Below the pieces are notes generated by a model. It saw only the letters and a list, made by a program, of their open reading frames with translations. It was not told the DNA's origin and did not search any database. DNA of 64,000 bases, from assembly GCF_035594125.1 (NCBI RefSeq), contig NC_087156.1, forward strand, positions 35,358,997 through 35,422,996. The letters are read 5' to 3'. This document shows, one piece after another, positions 1 through 10,865 of this stretch (its first letter is position 1; every line of letters starts with the position of its first letter). The position numbers and the translations under genes are program-made. This DNA is from Scylla paramamosain (taxonomy: Eukaryota; Arthropoda; Malacostraca; Decapoda; Portunidae).

Positions 1-482
1 AATCTTATCATTTTCCATTCTTGCAGAGTTCTCATTCCCTCTTCGTTTCCACATTTTTCACCATGTCCTGTATCTAAAATATAAAAATTTATGTGGATAT
101 TACAGTGGAATAATAGTTACATATAAGACGTATTGTGGCATCATGAACGATATTTATAACTATATTCTCAAAGTCAAACAAGCTTTTTCGTTGTAAATAT
201 TTTATATTAAGATTGAAAATTCTAATAGTAATTGAAGTACATGTTCCATGATAATAATTATTAGGAAGAAATTAAGACACAAAAGTAAGTTTCATAGATT
301 CATTTTTTTTTTTCATTAGTTATTTATTTGGTTGGAGGAGTGAAGAATCTCAAAAGTAACATTGTTTCCATATGACCAAAATATTAGCAACCAATAATTC
401 TTTAAACAACCAACGAGAGTAAATACCAATGAATAACTACTTCTAGCTTTTCCAGTTTCAACAAAATGTTTTATTTTGACAG
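1..482 (+). other. Cadps: 3' part of an upstream Cadps intron
   Basis: This AT-rich stretch before the first exon ends in a pyrimidine-rich acceptor with AG at 481-482. A strong-looking CAG at 22-27 is followed by no good donor, and the sequence after it is not open for long, so no exon is called there. No repeat or other gene is recognised. Confidence 0.8.
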
Positions 483-546
483 GTATTGTTTCCCATTTGG
501 TCGACCAGAAGGTGCCCTTAAAGCCACATTATCTTTACTTGAACGG
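483..546 (+). CDS. Cadps: Cadps exon (partial gene), [16 protein letters not shown] segment
   Basis: This is an internal exon of the calcium-dependent secretion activator (CAPS), a cytosolic protein that binds PIP2 and SNAREs and primes dense-core vesicles for release. The 64 nt hold the last base of a split codon and 21 codons that start [13 protein letters not shown] and end SLLER, a block very strongly conserved across animal CAPS proteins. The acceptor is AG at 481-482 and the donor is GTGAGT at 547. The split codon would give Arg if the previous exon ends in CG or AG, as expected for the family. The following intron is only 101 nt (547-647), which is unusual beside the 8-30 kb introns downstream. 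Confidence 0.96.
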
Positions 547-647
547 GTGAGTACTTTGTTAGGAATAGCTAGAAAAAATGATGAACATGTCTTTCAAAAT
601 GGGCTGTTATTTCACACAAATGTATTACGCTGATTTCTTGTATGCAG

Positions 648-771
648 GTGTTGATGAAGGATATAGTTACTCCAGTTCCACCTGAAGAAGTGAGAGGCAT
701 GATTAAGAAGTGCCTAGAAAATGCTGCTCTCCTCAACTACACTCGTCTCTCAGCAGAAACCAGAATTGAGG
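648..771 (+). CDS. Cadps: Cadps exon, [15 protein letters not shown] segment
   Basis: The 124 nt hold 41 codons plus the first base of the next codon. They begin [17 protein letters not shown] and run through [15 protein letters not shown] to RIE, continuing the preceding exon without a gap in the CAPS family order. The acceptor is TATGCAG ending at 647. The donor is GTTTGT at 772, which is weaker than consensus and may favour alternative choices downstream. The exon ends in phase 1. In vertebrate CAPS proteins the segment just after this point carries sequence absent here, so it is a plausible place for isoform variation (family knowledge, from memory). Confidence 0.96.
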
Positions 772-966
772 GTTTGTTACTCTTGATCACTATAGTAGTA
801 TGAATATAGACTTTAGTTTTCCTTTTCCTATAATGAGCATTGACATAAAAAAAAAAAAACAGATTTTTTTTCTGTGCTGAAGAAGTTACCTTTAATGAGA
901 TAGTGTTCTCCATCATAAATGAAGATTCAGTGACTAATGCTAAAGTAAAATATTTTTAATCCCTAG

Positions 967-987
967 GTGGTGAATCAACCCTTCAAG
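967..987 (+). CDS. Cadps: Candidate 21-nt Cadps microexon
   Basis: The acceptor TTTTAATCCCTAG ends at 966 and the donor GTAAATG starts at 988, enclosing exactly 21 nt. The previous exon ends one base into a codon. In that phase the 21 nt read G-G-E-S-T-L-Q and hand one base to the next exon, so the frame is kept and there is no stop. Insertion would lie just before the DLSGENAV block. Both splice sites look usable, but neither expression nor conservation can be seen here. A chance match remains possible. Confidence 0.45.
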
Positions 988-1028
988 GTAAATGCTTTTT
1001 GCATGGTTACTACAATTATAGTAACTAG

Positions 1029-1208
1029 TTATTTATTTATTTATTTGTTTGTTTGTTTATTTATTTATTTATTTGTTTATTTTTATTTATTTATTTATTT
1101 TTTTTATTTATTTAACTATTTATTTATTTACTTATTTATTTTATTCATTTGTTTTTTATTTATTTATCTATTTATTTTATTTATTTATTTTTTTTTTTTT
1201 TTTTTTTT
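1029..1208. repeat. (TTTA)n-rich low-complexity stretch
   Basis: An imperfect TTTA/TTTG tetranucleotide array grades into a T run at 1189-1208. It lies between the two candidate microexons of intron 2. It has no coding value, although it is open in some frames because it lacks stops on this strand. Confidence 0.9.
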
Positions 1209-1299
1209 ACTTTGTACTGTATGTAGTAACAACTGGGATAGCATGTTTTGTTTATGAATATCCCTTACTGGTTACTTCTCCCTTCAATTTCACACTCAG

Positions 1300-1308
1300 G
1301 AATTAAAG
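1300..1308 (+). CDS. Cadps: Candidate 9-nt Cadps microexon
   Basis: A strong acceptor (CTTCTCCCTTCAATTT then CACACTCAG, ending at 1299) is followed by 9 nt and a donor GTACAA at 1309. In phase 1 the exon adds Gly-Ile-Lys and keeps the frame. It lies 312 nt after the 21-nt candidate, and the two could be used alone or together. The donor is only moderate, so this rests mainly on the acceptor and the phase match. Confidence 0.4.
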
Positions 1309-1450
1309 GTACAATGCATAACCACAGGAAAGACTTCATTCTTCATTTTTTTAATATTGAAAAAAACACAGATAAGCATTTTGCTTTTTATTAAGCATTG
1401 GATATAATAGACCAAGTGTCCAAGGATGGCAGACAGTAGAATGATGAATA

Positions 1451-1883
1451 CAGTAAAATCCCTCTCATCCGGCATTCGAGTATCCGGCAGCTTCAAGCAT
1501 CCGGCACATTTTTCCCTGAGCCTTAAAATCAATAAAAAATCAATGTGTACTCATAAAATCGATTAAAATTCCCCTCGCCACCAGAGTGCACTGCTTCGCG
1601 TCACCCACGGCCCACTGCACTGTGTTTACTCAGTGACTCAGTCCCGCGTGTGCACTGTTTATCGCCTGACGCCTTCATCATGCCTAAGGTTGTAGAAAAG
1701 AGGAAGCGTGTTGTGCTTACACTTAAGCAGCTGATCAGATCAGCTGATCTTTGTTATGGTAAGAAGCGTGAGTGTAGGGTGGTGATTGTGGACATAATTT
1801 CACTTCGATTCAAGTATCCGGCAATATTCAAGTATCCGGCATGTCGGCAGTCCCGTTGATGCCGGATAAGAGGGATTTTACTG
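1451..1883 (+). mobile_element. pogo/Tigger-type MITE, copy 1
   Basis: This 433-bp element has terminal inverted repeats: CAGTAAAATCCCTCTCATCC at the left, and at the right end the complement of CAGTAAAATCCCTCTTATCC. TA is on both sides (1449-1450 and 1884-1885), as expected for the Tc1/mariner/pogo superfamily. Sub-terminal copies of the TCAAGTATCCGGC motif recur at both ends. Inside (from 1680) is a start codon followed by MPKVVEKRKRVVLTLKQ, which resembles the N-terminus of pogo/Tigger transposases before their CENP-B-like DNA-binding domain. The rest of the transposase is gone, so it is a non-autonomous deletion derivative. It matches the copy at 54028-54495. Confidence 0.9.
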
Positions 1884-2571
1884 TATACCCATTTATATAT
1901 CTTTGTTGTTACATTTTCTTTATGGACTTTCCACAATAATTTTTATGTCTTTCCATGCCCAATGGTATTTTTTTATTATTTCATATTGAAAAAAAAAATG
2001 GTGTCAGTTTAAACTCAATGCAAAATGAAATTTTTAAATATCTGTAACTTCATAATTATATGTGATAGAATCCATAAAATGAAAAAGAAAGAAGAAATAC
2101 TTAAATTTTTTACTGTTCTTGTTAATTTTTAACATGTCCACCATTATTACTAATACCATTTTCATTTCCTCCAAACACATCTTATCAATCATCAATCTCT
2201 TCACATCCAGCTTCCATATTCACATGCACAAGGATGAATGTCTCAGAACCTATTAAGCACTCTCCTAATAATTGTCACTGAACTTCTTCCCTTGTTTTCC
2301 CATACACTGGAATATAATCACATATCCATGCATATTTAACAGTCTTTATCTTCCCCTTCATCTATACTGTCCTTGAACTCTTCCTTCAGAATATATCTCT
2401 GAATGGTAAACTTGAAGAAATTTATTGTTTTAAGTATTTAGTGTTGCATGTTGCTGTGATTGGAATGCTTACCACACAGATTTTTTTTTGTTCCCGTGGA
2501 AAAAGATTATCAGGGACATCGTGCTACTCTTTGTTCATTCACTGATCTTTCTTATTTTCATATATGTTTAT

Positions 2572-2678
2572 TGTTGCACCCACCCCTCACTCCGGGAGGG
2601 CATGTTATCCACACAGGCATGGGTCAAGAAACTAGAGCAGTGGGGCCTCAAATAAGTCACACTCTGAATGCCGGGACA

Positions 2679-2760
<82 letters not shown>

Positions 2761-3029
2761 ACACAAGGCTGGGGCACAAGGGAAAACGTGGGCACTATTT
2801 CCTAGGTTTATTGACAAATCCTCCACAAGTACACTGCTTTACAAGTTCACAGGGGCACCACAAGTCTTCCAGGGCATGACAGGCATTCAACAGGGCACTC
2901 AACAGGCAGGGAAACACTTCCAAAGCAGGCAGGCACACACTGGCTTCCTCTCGGGCCACACGTCTCCACTCTCTCTGCCTTCCCACCTCTCCCAGTGCTG
3001 CCGCCCGCACCCATACCCCTGGTGTAACA
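2572..3029 (-). repeat. Gypsy element 3' LTR (458 bp, holds a (CA)n expansion)
   Basis: This LTR starts TGTTGCACCC and ends GGTGTAACA on the + strand. It is nearly the same as 6598-7001 except for a (CA)n run at 2681-2758, where the other LTR has only a short CA-rich stretch. TTAT directly precedes it (2568-2571) and TTAT directly follows the other LTR (7002-7005), which is the target-site duplication. On the element strand a purine tract of seven G (3030-3042) lies immediately inside, the expected polypurine primer site next to a 3' LTR. Confidence 0.92.
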
Positions 3030-6000
3030 TTATTCCCCCCCTACAAGTCAGATGACCCGGCTGCCATGACACACACACATACACACAAGAAAATAAGTGG
3101 AAATAAATAAATGAAATACACAAAGAAAATTAATGCTCAGGAACATCACAAAAGTCTCTCATCTACCCTGTTCTACGCCTCTGCCGCCGAGGTCGCTGTG
3201 GTGGTGGAGGCGTGGGCTGTGGCGAGTCAGCAGCGCCACTCATGGGGGGTGTCTCTAGCCCTAAGTTCAGGATCAATGTCACCACTGTCATTTGCTGTGC
3301 TGCCTGCTCCACGCTCATTCCCATCGCGGGCAGCCCCTGCCACCTCCTCGTCGCTGCTGCTGGGGCTTACATCCTCATCTTCCCCGCCATGGCCCCAGGA
3401 GTAGCGGCCCGAACCATGGTAACGCCACAGCCGGTCCACGTGGACAACAGACGGTCACTTCCGTCCCCAGCGAATCTGATACGTGACATCAGAGAGGACT
3501 GTTTCCACCATGTATGGCCTCTCCCAGGGGCTCTGGAGCTTCGGCGAGAGCCCTCACTGGCAAAGTCCTGCATGAAACAACGGTAGTACGTGCACAGGCC
3601 CAAGAAGCTCCTGACTTCCGCCACGTTGGTGGGGATGGGCCACTTCTCCACCACTGCTACCTTCTCCGGATCGGTGCACACACTGTCCCGACCAACGACA
3701 TGCCCCAGGAATGGCACCTCGTACTGAAAGAGAGAGCACTTTTTGGGGCTGAGCTTGAGGTTGGCTTTCCTCAGCCAGTGCAGAACCTCCTCCAGCCGCT
3801 CCAAACACCCTCTCCATCAGACGCTCAAAACAACTAGGGGCGTTGCAGAGACCAAAGGGCATGACATTGAACTGCCACAAGCCCTGACCGAAGGAGAAAG
3901 CAGTCTTGGGCTTGTCCTCCTCTGCCATCTCCACCTGGTGGTAACCCAGCTTCAGGTCGAGTGTGGAGAACCACCTGGCCCCCACCAGCGCGTCGAGCAT
4001 GTCATCAATCCTCGGCAGGGGGTAAGAGTCCTTGGCAGTCACGTCATTCAGTGCCCCATAGTCCACACAGAAGCACTGCATGCCGTCCTTCTTAACCAGG
4101 ACTACCGCTGATGACCACGGACTGTCCAACTGCTCAGTCACCCCCTGCGCTGCCAGCTCATTGACGGTGTGCTGCATCTCCTCTCACCTGGCTAGTGTGA
4201 TATGTCGGGGTGGGCTCTTGATGGGCGCACTAATTCCCATCTTGATGCTGTGCTTCACCAACCCCATGCAGCCCATGTTCATGACACCCCTGCTAAAGAT
4301 GTCTGCGTACTGAGCCAGAGTGTGGCGCACCTTCTCCATCTGCGCCTCCGTCAGGTCAGAGGCACTCCAGTGAGCCAAATCCTCCAGGAAGTCGGGCAGG
4401 GGCCTCACAGCAGCCACCTCTAACTAACTCCTCCCCCACTTGAACGAGGCTCTGCCCGACTGCCACTCCGTCAGCCAGTCACAGGTTTTCTGTGGGCTCC
4501 ACCATGCCTTCCGATCCACGCATCGCTCTGGACAGTCGACACTGGACTCTGGCCTCCATCCTAGGGGCAAGGTGACTTCTCTCAGCCACAACTACCTCTG
4601 CACAGCCAACCTCCAGAAGCAAAGGCACTTCTTGGCCACACCCTCACCAGCTTCCGTCCAAGGTCAACACAAGCCTTGCTCTGCATCAGGTAGTCGAGTC
4701 TCAGCAGACATGGTTCATCAAAGTCAGCGACGTACACCGGCAGCCGCTCCACAGTGCTGACCACACTAATATGAATGTCCACTGGGCCCTTGAGCTGCAC
4801 ACAGTGCCCTGTCATGCCACACAGCCTTTGTGGTGCATCTTGGACTCAAGTGGCAGCCAGCATGTCAGGCCACACCAAAGTCTTCTCATCCCCAGTGTCC
4901 ACTGTCAGGCGGCATGGGTTCCCGTCCACTGAGCCCTCCACCTGCATCACACTAGTTGTCCAGCAACAGCTTACACAGGGCAGGACCCTGGGACTGAGGA
5001 TGGCTGGGGTTCGGCCCCCTTCTCCAGCCTGTCCGAGATTCCCGCCTGCACCACTTCCTTTGGCTTGGGCCAGGCACTGGGGCGGTGGCCAGACTTGCTG
5101 CAGTCCTTGCAGCAAGGCTGAAAGGCATCAGAATCCAGCCAGTCGAGAGAACGTGTCCTTCGTTCCCTCAGGCATCGACTGCGTCTGTGGCCCTTCTCGC
5201 CACAGCCCCAACATGAGCCACGAAAACCATCGGGGCTTGCCTTCCTCGGTGGTGGCTCCTTCTCCACCTTCGCCTTCCGTCCTCGGAGGTCACAGCAGGA
5301 TTGGGCGGCTGCCCCTTGGCCACTGGTCATCTTCAGGAAGGCCTCAAATTCCAAGGCCCTTGCCAGCGCCACCTGCAGGTCCCCAGGGTGCACCTGCTTG
5401 ACGTAGATTTGCCGCTGTTGGTCATCTAGGGCATCAATGAAGGAATCTCGGGCCAGCACCACAATCATTTCTTCCAGGGCCGCAGGATGCGACCTTCTTA
5501 CCAATGCCTCCACGTCCTGCGCCAACTGGGACAGCGTCTCGCCCTGCTCCCAAGTCCTCTTCTTCAGGCGAGCCCAGTACACCTCGGCCTGGTGGTGGTG
5601 CCTGAAGCGGCGCTGAAGGGCCTCTGCCACACTTCCATAACAGGCGCATTGGGCTGGCAGCAGGTGCCCCAAGACCTCCACAGCAGGGCCTCGCAGTGCT
5701 GTTGCCAACTGAAGCGCCTTCTCAGCCTCGCTCCAGCCCTGGGCAAAGGCTAGCATCTCGAACTGGGCGACGTAAGCCTCCCAGGCTACCTTCCCGTCAT
5801 ACTCCACCAGCTTGCATTTCCCCAAACGCTGGGAAGCCGAAGGACTGAGGGGTGGAGAACGCAACTTGTGCGGGCAGCTGGCGGGGCGGCTGGGGAAGGG
5901 AGACAGAGGGGGTGATGGTGGCAGAAGGGGGGTGGTTGACTAAGCCCCAGCCTGCCACCAGATGGGCTCAAGGGAGGAGTTCCAATGGCTCCCCAGTCCC

Positions 6001-6597
6001 CTGAAGCAGCCACCAGCTCTGACATGACACTGCAAGGACCCCGAGCTGAGGGTTCTTGCCAAGGGCCCCAGACAGGCCCCAGCAGGTCCGCCACCCCAGC
6101 GGTTCCCACCAGAACACATGGGGCTGCCTGTTCCTCCGCGCATGCTGTTGCCAGCTCGCGCCGCTGCTTCTCAGTCCTCATCTCCTCCCTCAGGCCCTGG
6201 ACCTCACCTTCCAGAGTCTGCACCTTGTCCAGCAGTTCATTCCTGACACTGTGGCAAGCCTGGTTGGTGTACTGCTGTGTTTCCGCCTTCAAGGGCACAA
6301 GGCTGCTCTGTAGCACATCCTCAAGATGGCAGACCTGGTCATCCGCCCGTTGAGCCTGCTCACGTGCCAGCTGATCGGTCCTTTCAACCTGCTCACGTGC
6401 CCTCTGAGCCTGTGGCTCACGGTCCACTGCCATTTCCTGCCTCATACCAGCCAGCATGGCAGCAATCAAGTCCATCTGGCCTGGTTTGACCTCACTCGAG
6501 CCGCCCTCGGCCCTGTCATGGTGGTCATCTTGTGACTCCATGATGACTCACAGTCTCACTGCTCACTGTTCCCTGGATCCCACTCTATGACACGACT
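3030..6597 (-). mobile_element. Gypsy LTR retrotransposon internal region, gag-pol remnant
   Basis: Reading on the - strand: gag starts at 6541 with a coiled, Gln/Glu-rich N-terminal part, then shifts frame near 5870 and continues to about 5060. A CCHC zinc knuckle (C-x2-C-x4-H-x4-C) lies near 5173-5214. An aspartic protease motif VDTG lies near 4890-4905. A Gypsy-type reverse transcriptase runs from about 4177, with SPWSSAVVLVKKDG, STLDLKLGYHQV and FNVMPFGLCNAPSCFERLM. The segment that should hold the catalytic YxDD is missing near 3800, and the reading jumps to the RT tail (SPKKCSLFQ, FLGHVV). RNase H and nearly all of integrase are also gone, with only an integrase-distal tail (near 3540-3230). 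Several frameshifts are present. The element is dead but well recognisable, 4430 bp in all. Confidence 0.9.
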
Positions 6598-7001
6598 TGT
6601 TGCGCCCACCCCTCACTCCGGGAGGGCGTGTTATCCACACAGGCACGGGTCGAGAAACTAGAGCAGCGGGGCCTCAAATAAGTCACACTCTGAACGCTGG
6701 GACAATGCACATACACATGAGGCCGGGGCACAAGGGAAAACACAGGCACTATTTCCTAGATTTATTGACAAATCCTCCGCAAGTACACTGCTTTACAAGT
6801 TCACAGGGGCACCATAGGTCTCCCAGGGCACGACAGGCACTCAACAGGGCACTCAACAGGCAAGGAAACACTTCCAAAGCAGGCAGGCACACGCTGGCTT
6901 CCTCTCAGGCAACACATCTCTGCTCTCTCTGCCTTCCCGCCTCTCCCAGTGCTGCCACCTCCAGCAGTGCTGCCGTCCACACCCATAACCCTGGTGTAAC
7001 A
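6598..7001 (-). repeat. Gypsy element 5' LTR (404 bp)
   Basis: Upstream LTR for the - strand element, TGTTGCGCCC to GGTGTAACA as written on the + strand. It carries a small extra segment near 6957-6970 compared with 2572-3029. The gag start lies 57 bp inside. No unambiguous tRNA primer-binding site could be recognised next to it. Confidence 0.92.
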
Positions 7002-7731
7002 TTATTTTAAGGCAAAAAATATGGGCCATCTCAGTTTTGCCACTATGAAGTATACTTTGAATAACAAGAGGTTCAGGTAATGCCTAGAACAGAATTGAAG
7101 TGCAAACAGACATTTAAGGAAGTGTCTTTAATAATGTGCTGGCCACTAATCAAAAATTATATGCATTCTTTAGCAGACAAATGTATGGCATTTGTTGTAT
7201 AGAGTTGGAAATATATTGCTAAACATGATGCCTAAAGGGCAGAGACTGGTCTAATATGATTCTTTTACTTTCCTCTCCTACATCGTCATAAAAATTTCAC
7301 CCACACCTTCACAGTTTGGTCACCAAATGCCTTTGCTTGTGCAGTTTGTGAGAGTATCAGGAGATAATGTCTTTTTTCTTGTTCATAATAAAACAAAAAA
7401 TAAATAGATAAACATAGAAGCAGGTACAAAGTTGATGTGAACAAACTTTACTGCCATATGATGTACCATGTCCAGGCTGGGGATACATTTCATGCTCTTG
7501 TAGTTTGCCAGTCTCGTCACCCAGTAAACTTCATTGTTGAGTACTATTATAATTATGATTGTTTATAGAAATGTGGTGCTTAAGGATAATTCTTTGTAAA
7601 TACTTTGTAAATGTTTTGTTTGGTTGAAATATTATTATATGTAAATGCCATGTACTGTTAAAGGACTATTATATGTAAAGGATTTTGTGCAATTGAAAGG
7701 TTATTGTATGTACAATAAGCGACTTTCACAA

Positions 7732-8646
7732 TTAGAACTCCTGTCAACAAGAGCATCACATTGCACAAACTGGCAACTCACTCCTTGATCTGAAAAAATC
7801 TGCCAGTAGAAAATAACTACATGGCAACTTAAGTTAGCCTCATATGTTTTTCAAAACATAGAATAACTGATTCAGTGTTTGATACATTGACATAAGGGAA
7901 AGTTATCTTTTGTGACTGCTCCTATCTTTGGCTAACAAAATGGCTGTGTTTGTTTTAAACAAAGTTTTCTACTGAGGTGATCTGCAATGCCTGGAAAATA
8001 TACATGCCAGGATTATATAGTATGAATGTTAGGGTTTCACTAGAATGGTTAAATGAATAGAAAAATAAGCCATATTACTATTGGCAATGAAAATACTCTG
8101 AGTGTGTTGAAGAAATAGAGTGATGAGCAACATGAGAATGTGCCTCAAAATATTTTTTATTTTATTTTATTATTTTTTTTTTTTTTATTTAAGTTGAGGA
8201 TATGCCTTTAACTGTCTCCTCATACTATGTGTGGTGTTGTCAAACATTTTGGGGAAGCCCACCACCATCCTCATGTCCCTCTTTGCTCCATTTCTTCACC
8301 AATGCACTCACAGTCTTTTTCACTGCCAATAGTTATATAGCTTATTTTTCTATTCATTTCACCATTCTAATGAAACTCTTAACATTCATACTCTGTAATC
8401 ATGGCCAGTATATTTTCCAATCAAAGCACATCACCTCATTAGAACACTTTGTTTAAAGCAAACATAACTTTCCCTTAAGTTAATACATCAGACACTGAAT
8501 CAGTTATTCTGTGCTCTCAAAAGCATACAATGAACTAACCTAAGTTGCCATATATTTATTTTCTCCAGCAGATTTTTTTTTTCAGACCAAGGAGGAGCAA
8601 GTTGCCAGTTTGTGCAATGTGACACTTTCATTGGCAGGAGTTCTAA
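7732..8646. repeat. Long diverged inverted repeat (foldback element)
   Basis: Arms of roughly 400 bp, 7732-8138 and 8268-8646, are reverse complements with many substitutions and small gaps. Examples are TTAGAACTCCTGTC against GGCAGGAGTTCTAA at the outside and GAAGAAATAGAG against CTCCATTTCTTC near the loop. The loop of about 130 bp is T-rich. It could be an old foldback transposon or an inverted duplication. No coding capacity is recognised. Confidence 0.8.
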
Positions 8647-9299
8647 CCCCGAATGTTGCTGACTGTAAAGTGTTAACAGTCAAAAGAAGATCAGTGAATG
8701 TATTTTGGTTTTTGGTCTACTTATAGACCTACTCCTGGATTTTTGAGACAGCTCTCCTTGTCCTCTTTGTGCTAACACCTGCACTAGACATTTCCATCTC
8801 TGGCTCTGTTTATTCTCCTACTGGGCTTCTGGTTTATAAGTTCTTACAAATAAATACCTTGGCTGCCACTCTTCCCCTTTCATCTGCCTGCTACTACTTG
8901 AGATTCATCCTGACATCCCATAGATGATACAATATTATATCACTGCACTTACTACTCCTTTCTGACACTTTTACCATCTTCATTAATTTCTGTATCTTTA
9001 TATGAACATGTGGTGACTGCATGTGATTGTGATGAAAGATTCTTGCAAATATTGGAAACATAACAGGTGCTGAACTCGGCAGTAAGTATGGGAATTCAAA
9101 GTCATATCAGCAATCAATCCTTTTGTATCCTAAATATGCATCAAAATCTATGACATCACTGGCACATGATAAAAATTGAGCCAGGGAGGAGGAAAAACAC
9201 CTTTGTCTACAAAAAACACACATTAACTATGCTTTGAAATTTAAACAGTATGGCTATTTACACTAATTATGTAATTATTATTATTTTTTCCTTCCACAG

Positions 9300-9412
9300 A
9301 GGATCTAAGTGGTGAGAATGCTGTGTCAGCTAGCAGGAAATTGGATGACCTAATCCACCTGGCAGAGCTTTGTGTTGACCTCTTGCAGCAGAATGAAGAG
9401 CACCATGCTGAG
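9300..9412 (+). CDS. Cadps: Cadps exon, DLSGENAV...QQNEEHHAE segment
   Basis: The first two bases complete a Glu codon and 37 further codons follow, starting DLSGENAVSASRKLDDL and ending LLQQNEEHHAE. The acceptor is CTTCCACAG at 9299 and the donor is GTATGG at 9413. The HLAELCVDLLQQNEEHHAE portion is the conserved entry to the MUN region, and in the family it is followed directly by AFAWF, which is how the next exon begins. The exon ends in phase 0. The following intron is about 30 kb. Confidence 0.96.
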
Positions 9413-9498
9413 GTATGGAGATGAACTCAGTCAACTATTTAGTTTATGATGTCCATATTTGCAATATTAACTTTGAGAAAGCTTAAAATCAGAATTCA

Positions 9499-9813
<315 letters not shown>

Positions 9814-10040
9814 TAGAAATCTTATCTTGCAGTCATAATTTTACGAAAGCCAGGTAAATGGTCTGAAGTTATAGTCAGTAGTCAAATAAGCTGCAGCATT
9901 GTTGAGTTTTCCTCGAATTTAATTTCTTCTCATCTGTTGATTGTTTGTCATGTTTTATAAGGAGGGTAACTTACTGGTTCAATACTGATGTGATTAGTTG
10001 TCTGAACTAAGATGCCTACCACACCCAGTCATCCATAATC

Positions 10041-10041
<1 letters not shown>

Positions 10042-10114
<73 letters not shown>
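10042..10114. repeat. (CA)n microsatellite
   Basis: An uninterrupted CA array of about 36 units, directly upstream of a LINE family A fragment. Confidence 0.97.
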
Positions 10115-10117
<3 letters not shown>

Positions 10118-10254
10118 GACATCAAGATGATGATGAGGAGGAGGCAGTAGACACCTGCCGAAACGATAATTACTCCCAGTGAGGTCTAAAGCACTGTTCA
10201 GGGGGTGCTGTGAACTTATCATTAAACCCAGCTGTGACCTCACTGAATGTTTCC

Positions 10255-10850
10255 CTTTGCTGTCACCCTTTCTTCTCCGTTGGGCTCCTCCGATCACAAT
10301 CTCATATCTTTATCTTGTCCTATCACTCCAATCCCTCCTCAGGATCCCCCTAAGCGAAGGTGCCTCTGGCGTTTTGCCTCTGCTAGTTGGGGGGACCTGA
10401 GGAGGTATTTTGTTGATTTTCCTTGGAATGACTACTGCTTCCATGTCAGAGACCCGTCTTTGTGTGCTGAGCGCATAACAGAGGTGATAGTGTCTGGCAT
10501 GGAGGCGTACATTCCTCACTCTTTTTCTCATCCTAAACCTTCTAAACCTTTGTTTAACACAGCTTGTTCTCGTGCTATACATGATAGAGAGGTGGCCCAC
10601 AAAAGGTACTTAAGCCTTCCATCATCAGAATCTCATGCACTTTATATTTCTGCCCGGAACCATGCCAAGTCTGTTCTCCAACTAGCCAAAAACTCCTTCA
10701 TTAACAGAAAATGTCAAAACCTTTCAAGATCTAACTCCCCTCGTGATTTCTGGCATCTAGCCAAAAATATCTCCAATAACTTTGCTTCTTCTTCTTTTCC
10801 TCCTCTACTTCAACCAGATGGCACCACTGCTATCACATCTATTTGTAAAG
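10255..10850 (+). pseudogene. LINE family A fragment: endonuclease end and linker
   Basis: The translation contains [16 protein letters not shown], the terminal SDH motif of the apurinic-type endonuclease of non-LTR retrotransposons. It is followed by the linker before the reverse transcriptase ([34 protein letters not shown]). It is nearly identical to 43980-44455 but continues through the segment deleted there. It has no RT and stops abruptly near 10850. The order EN-linker-RT places family A in the Jockey/I-like group of LINEs, based on motif style only. Confidence 0.85.
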
Positions 10851-10865
10851 AAAAAGGAAAAATAT

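Larger units (their letters stand above)
772..9299 (+). other. Cadps: Cadps intron 2 (phase 1), filled with mobile elements
   Basis: This 8.5-kb intron contains two candidate microexons (967-987, 1300-1308), a TTTA-rich stretch (1029-1208), a Tigger-like MITE (1451-1883), a Gypsy LTR element (2572-7001) and a long inverted repeat (7732-8646). The stretches 1886-2567, 7006-7731 and 8650-9298 are AT-rich, with no gene or recognisable element. The intron ends in the acceptor CTTCCACAG at 9299. Confidence 0.9.

Noticed and set aside
2460..2879. 139-codon open frame with a long run of alternating His-Thr
   Set aside because: It is created by the (CA)n array inside an LTR. The same applies to all Tyr-Ile, Cys-Val, Ser-Leu and Arg-Glu runs over microsatellites.
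3212..6541. Several + strand open frames of 100-200 codons
   Set aside because: They are antisense shadows of the - strand Gypsy gag-pol remnant, which carries the recognisable motifs.
9067..9081. 15-nt exon-like segment before GTAAGTATGG in intron 2 (reads Gly-Ala-Glu-Leu-Gly in phase)
   Set aside because: The donor is strong and the frame fits, but the acceptor ATAACAG has no pyrimidine tract, so it falls below the threshold used for the four listed candidates.
9833..9853. 21-nt exon-like segment (CTTATCTTGCAG acceptor, CCAG-GTAAAT donor) in intron 3
   Set aside because: In the required phase 0 it reads TCA then TAA, a stop. It could only be a poison exon, and there is no further support.
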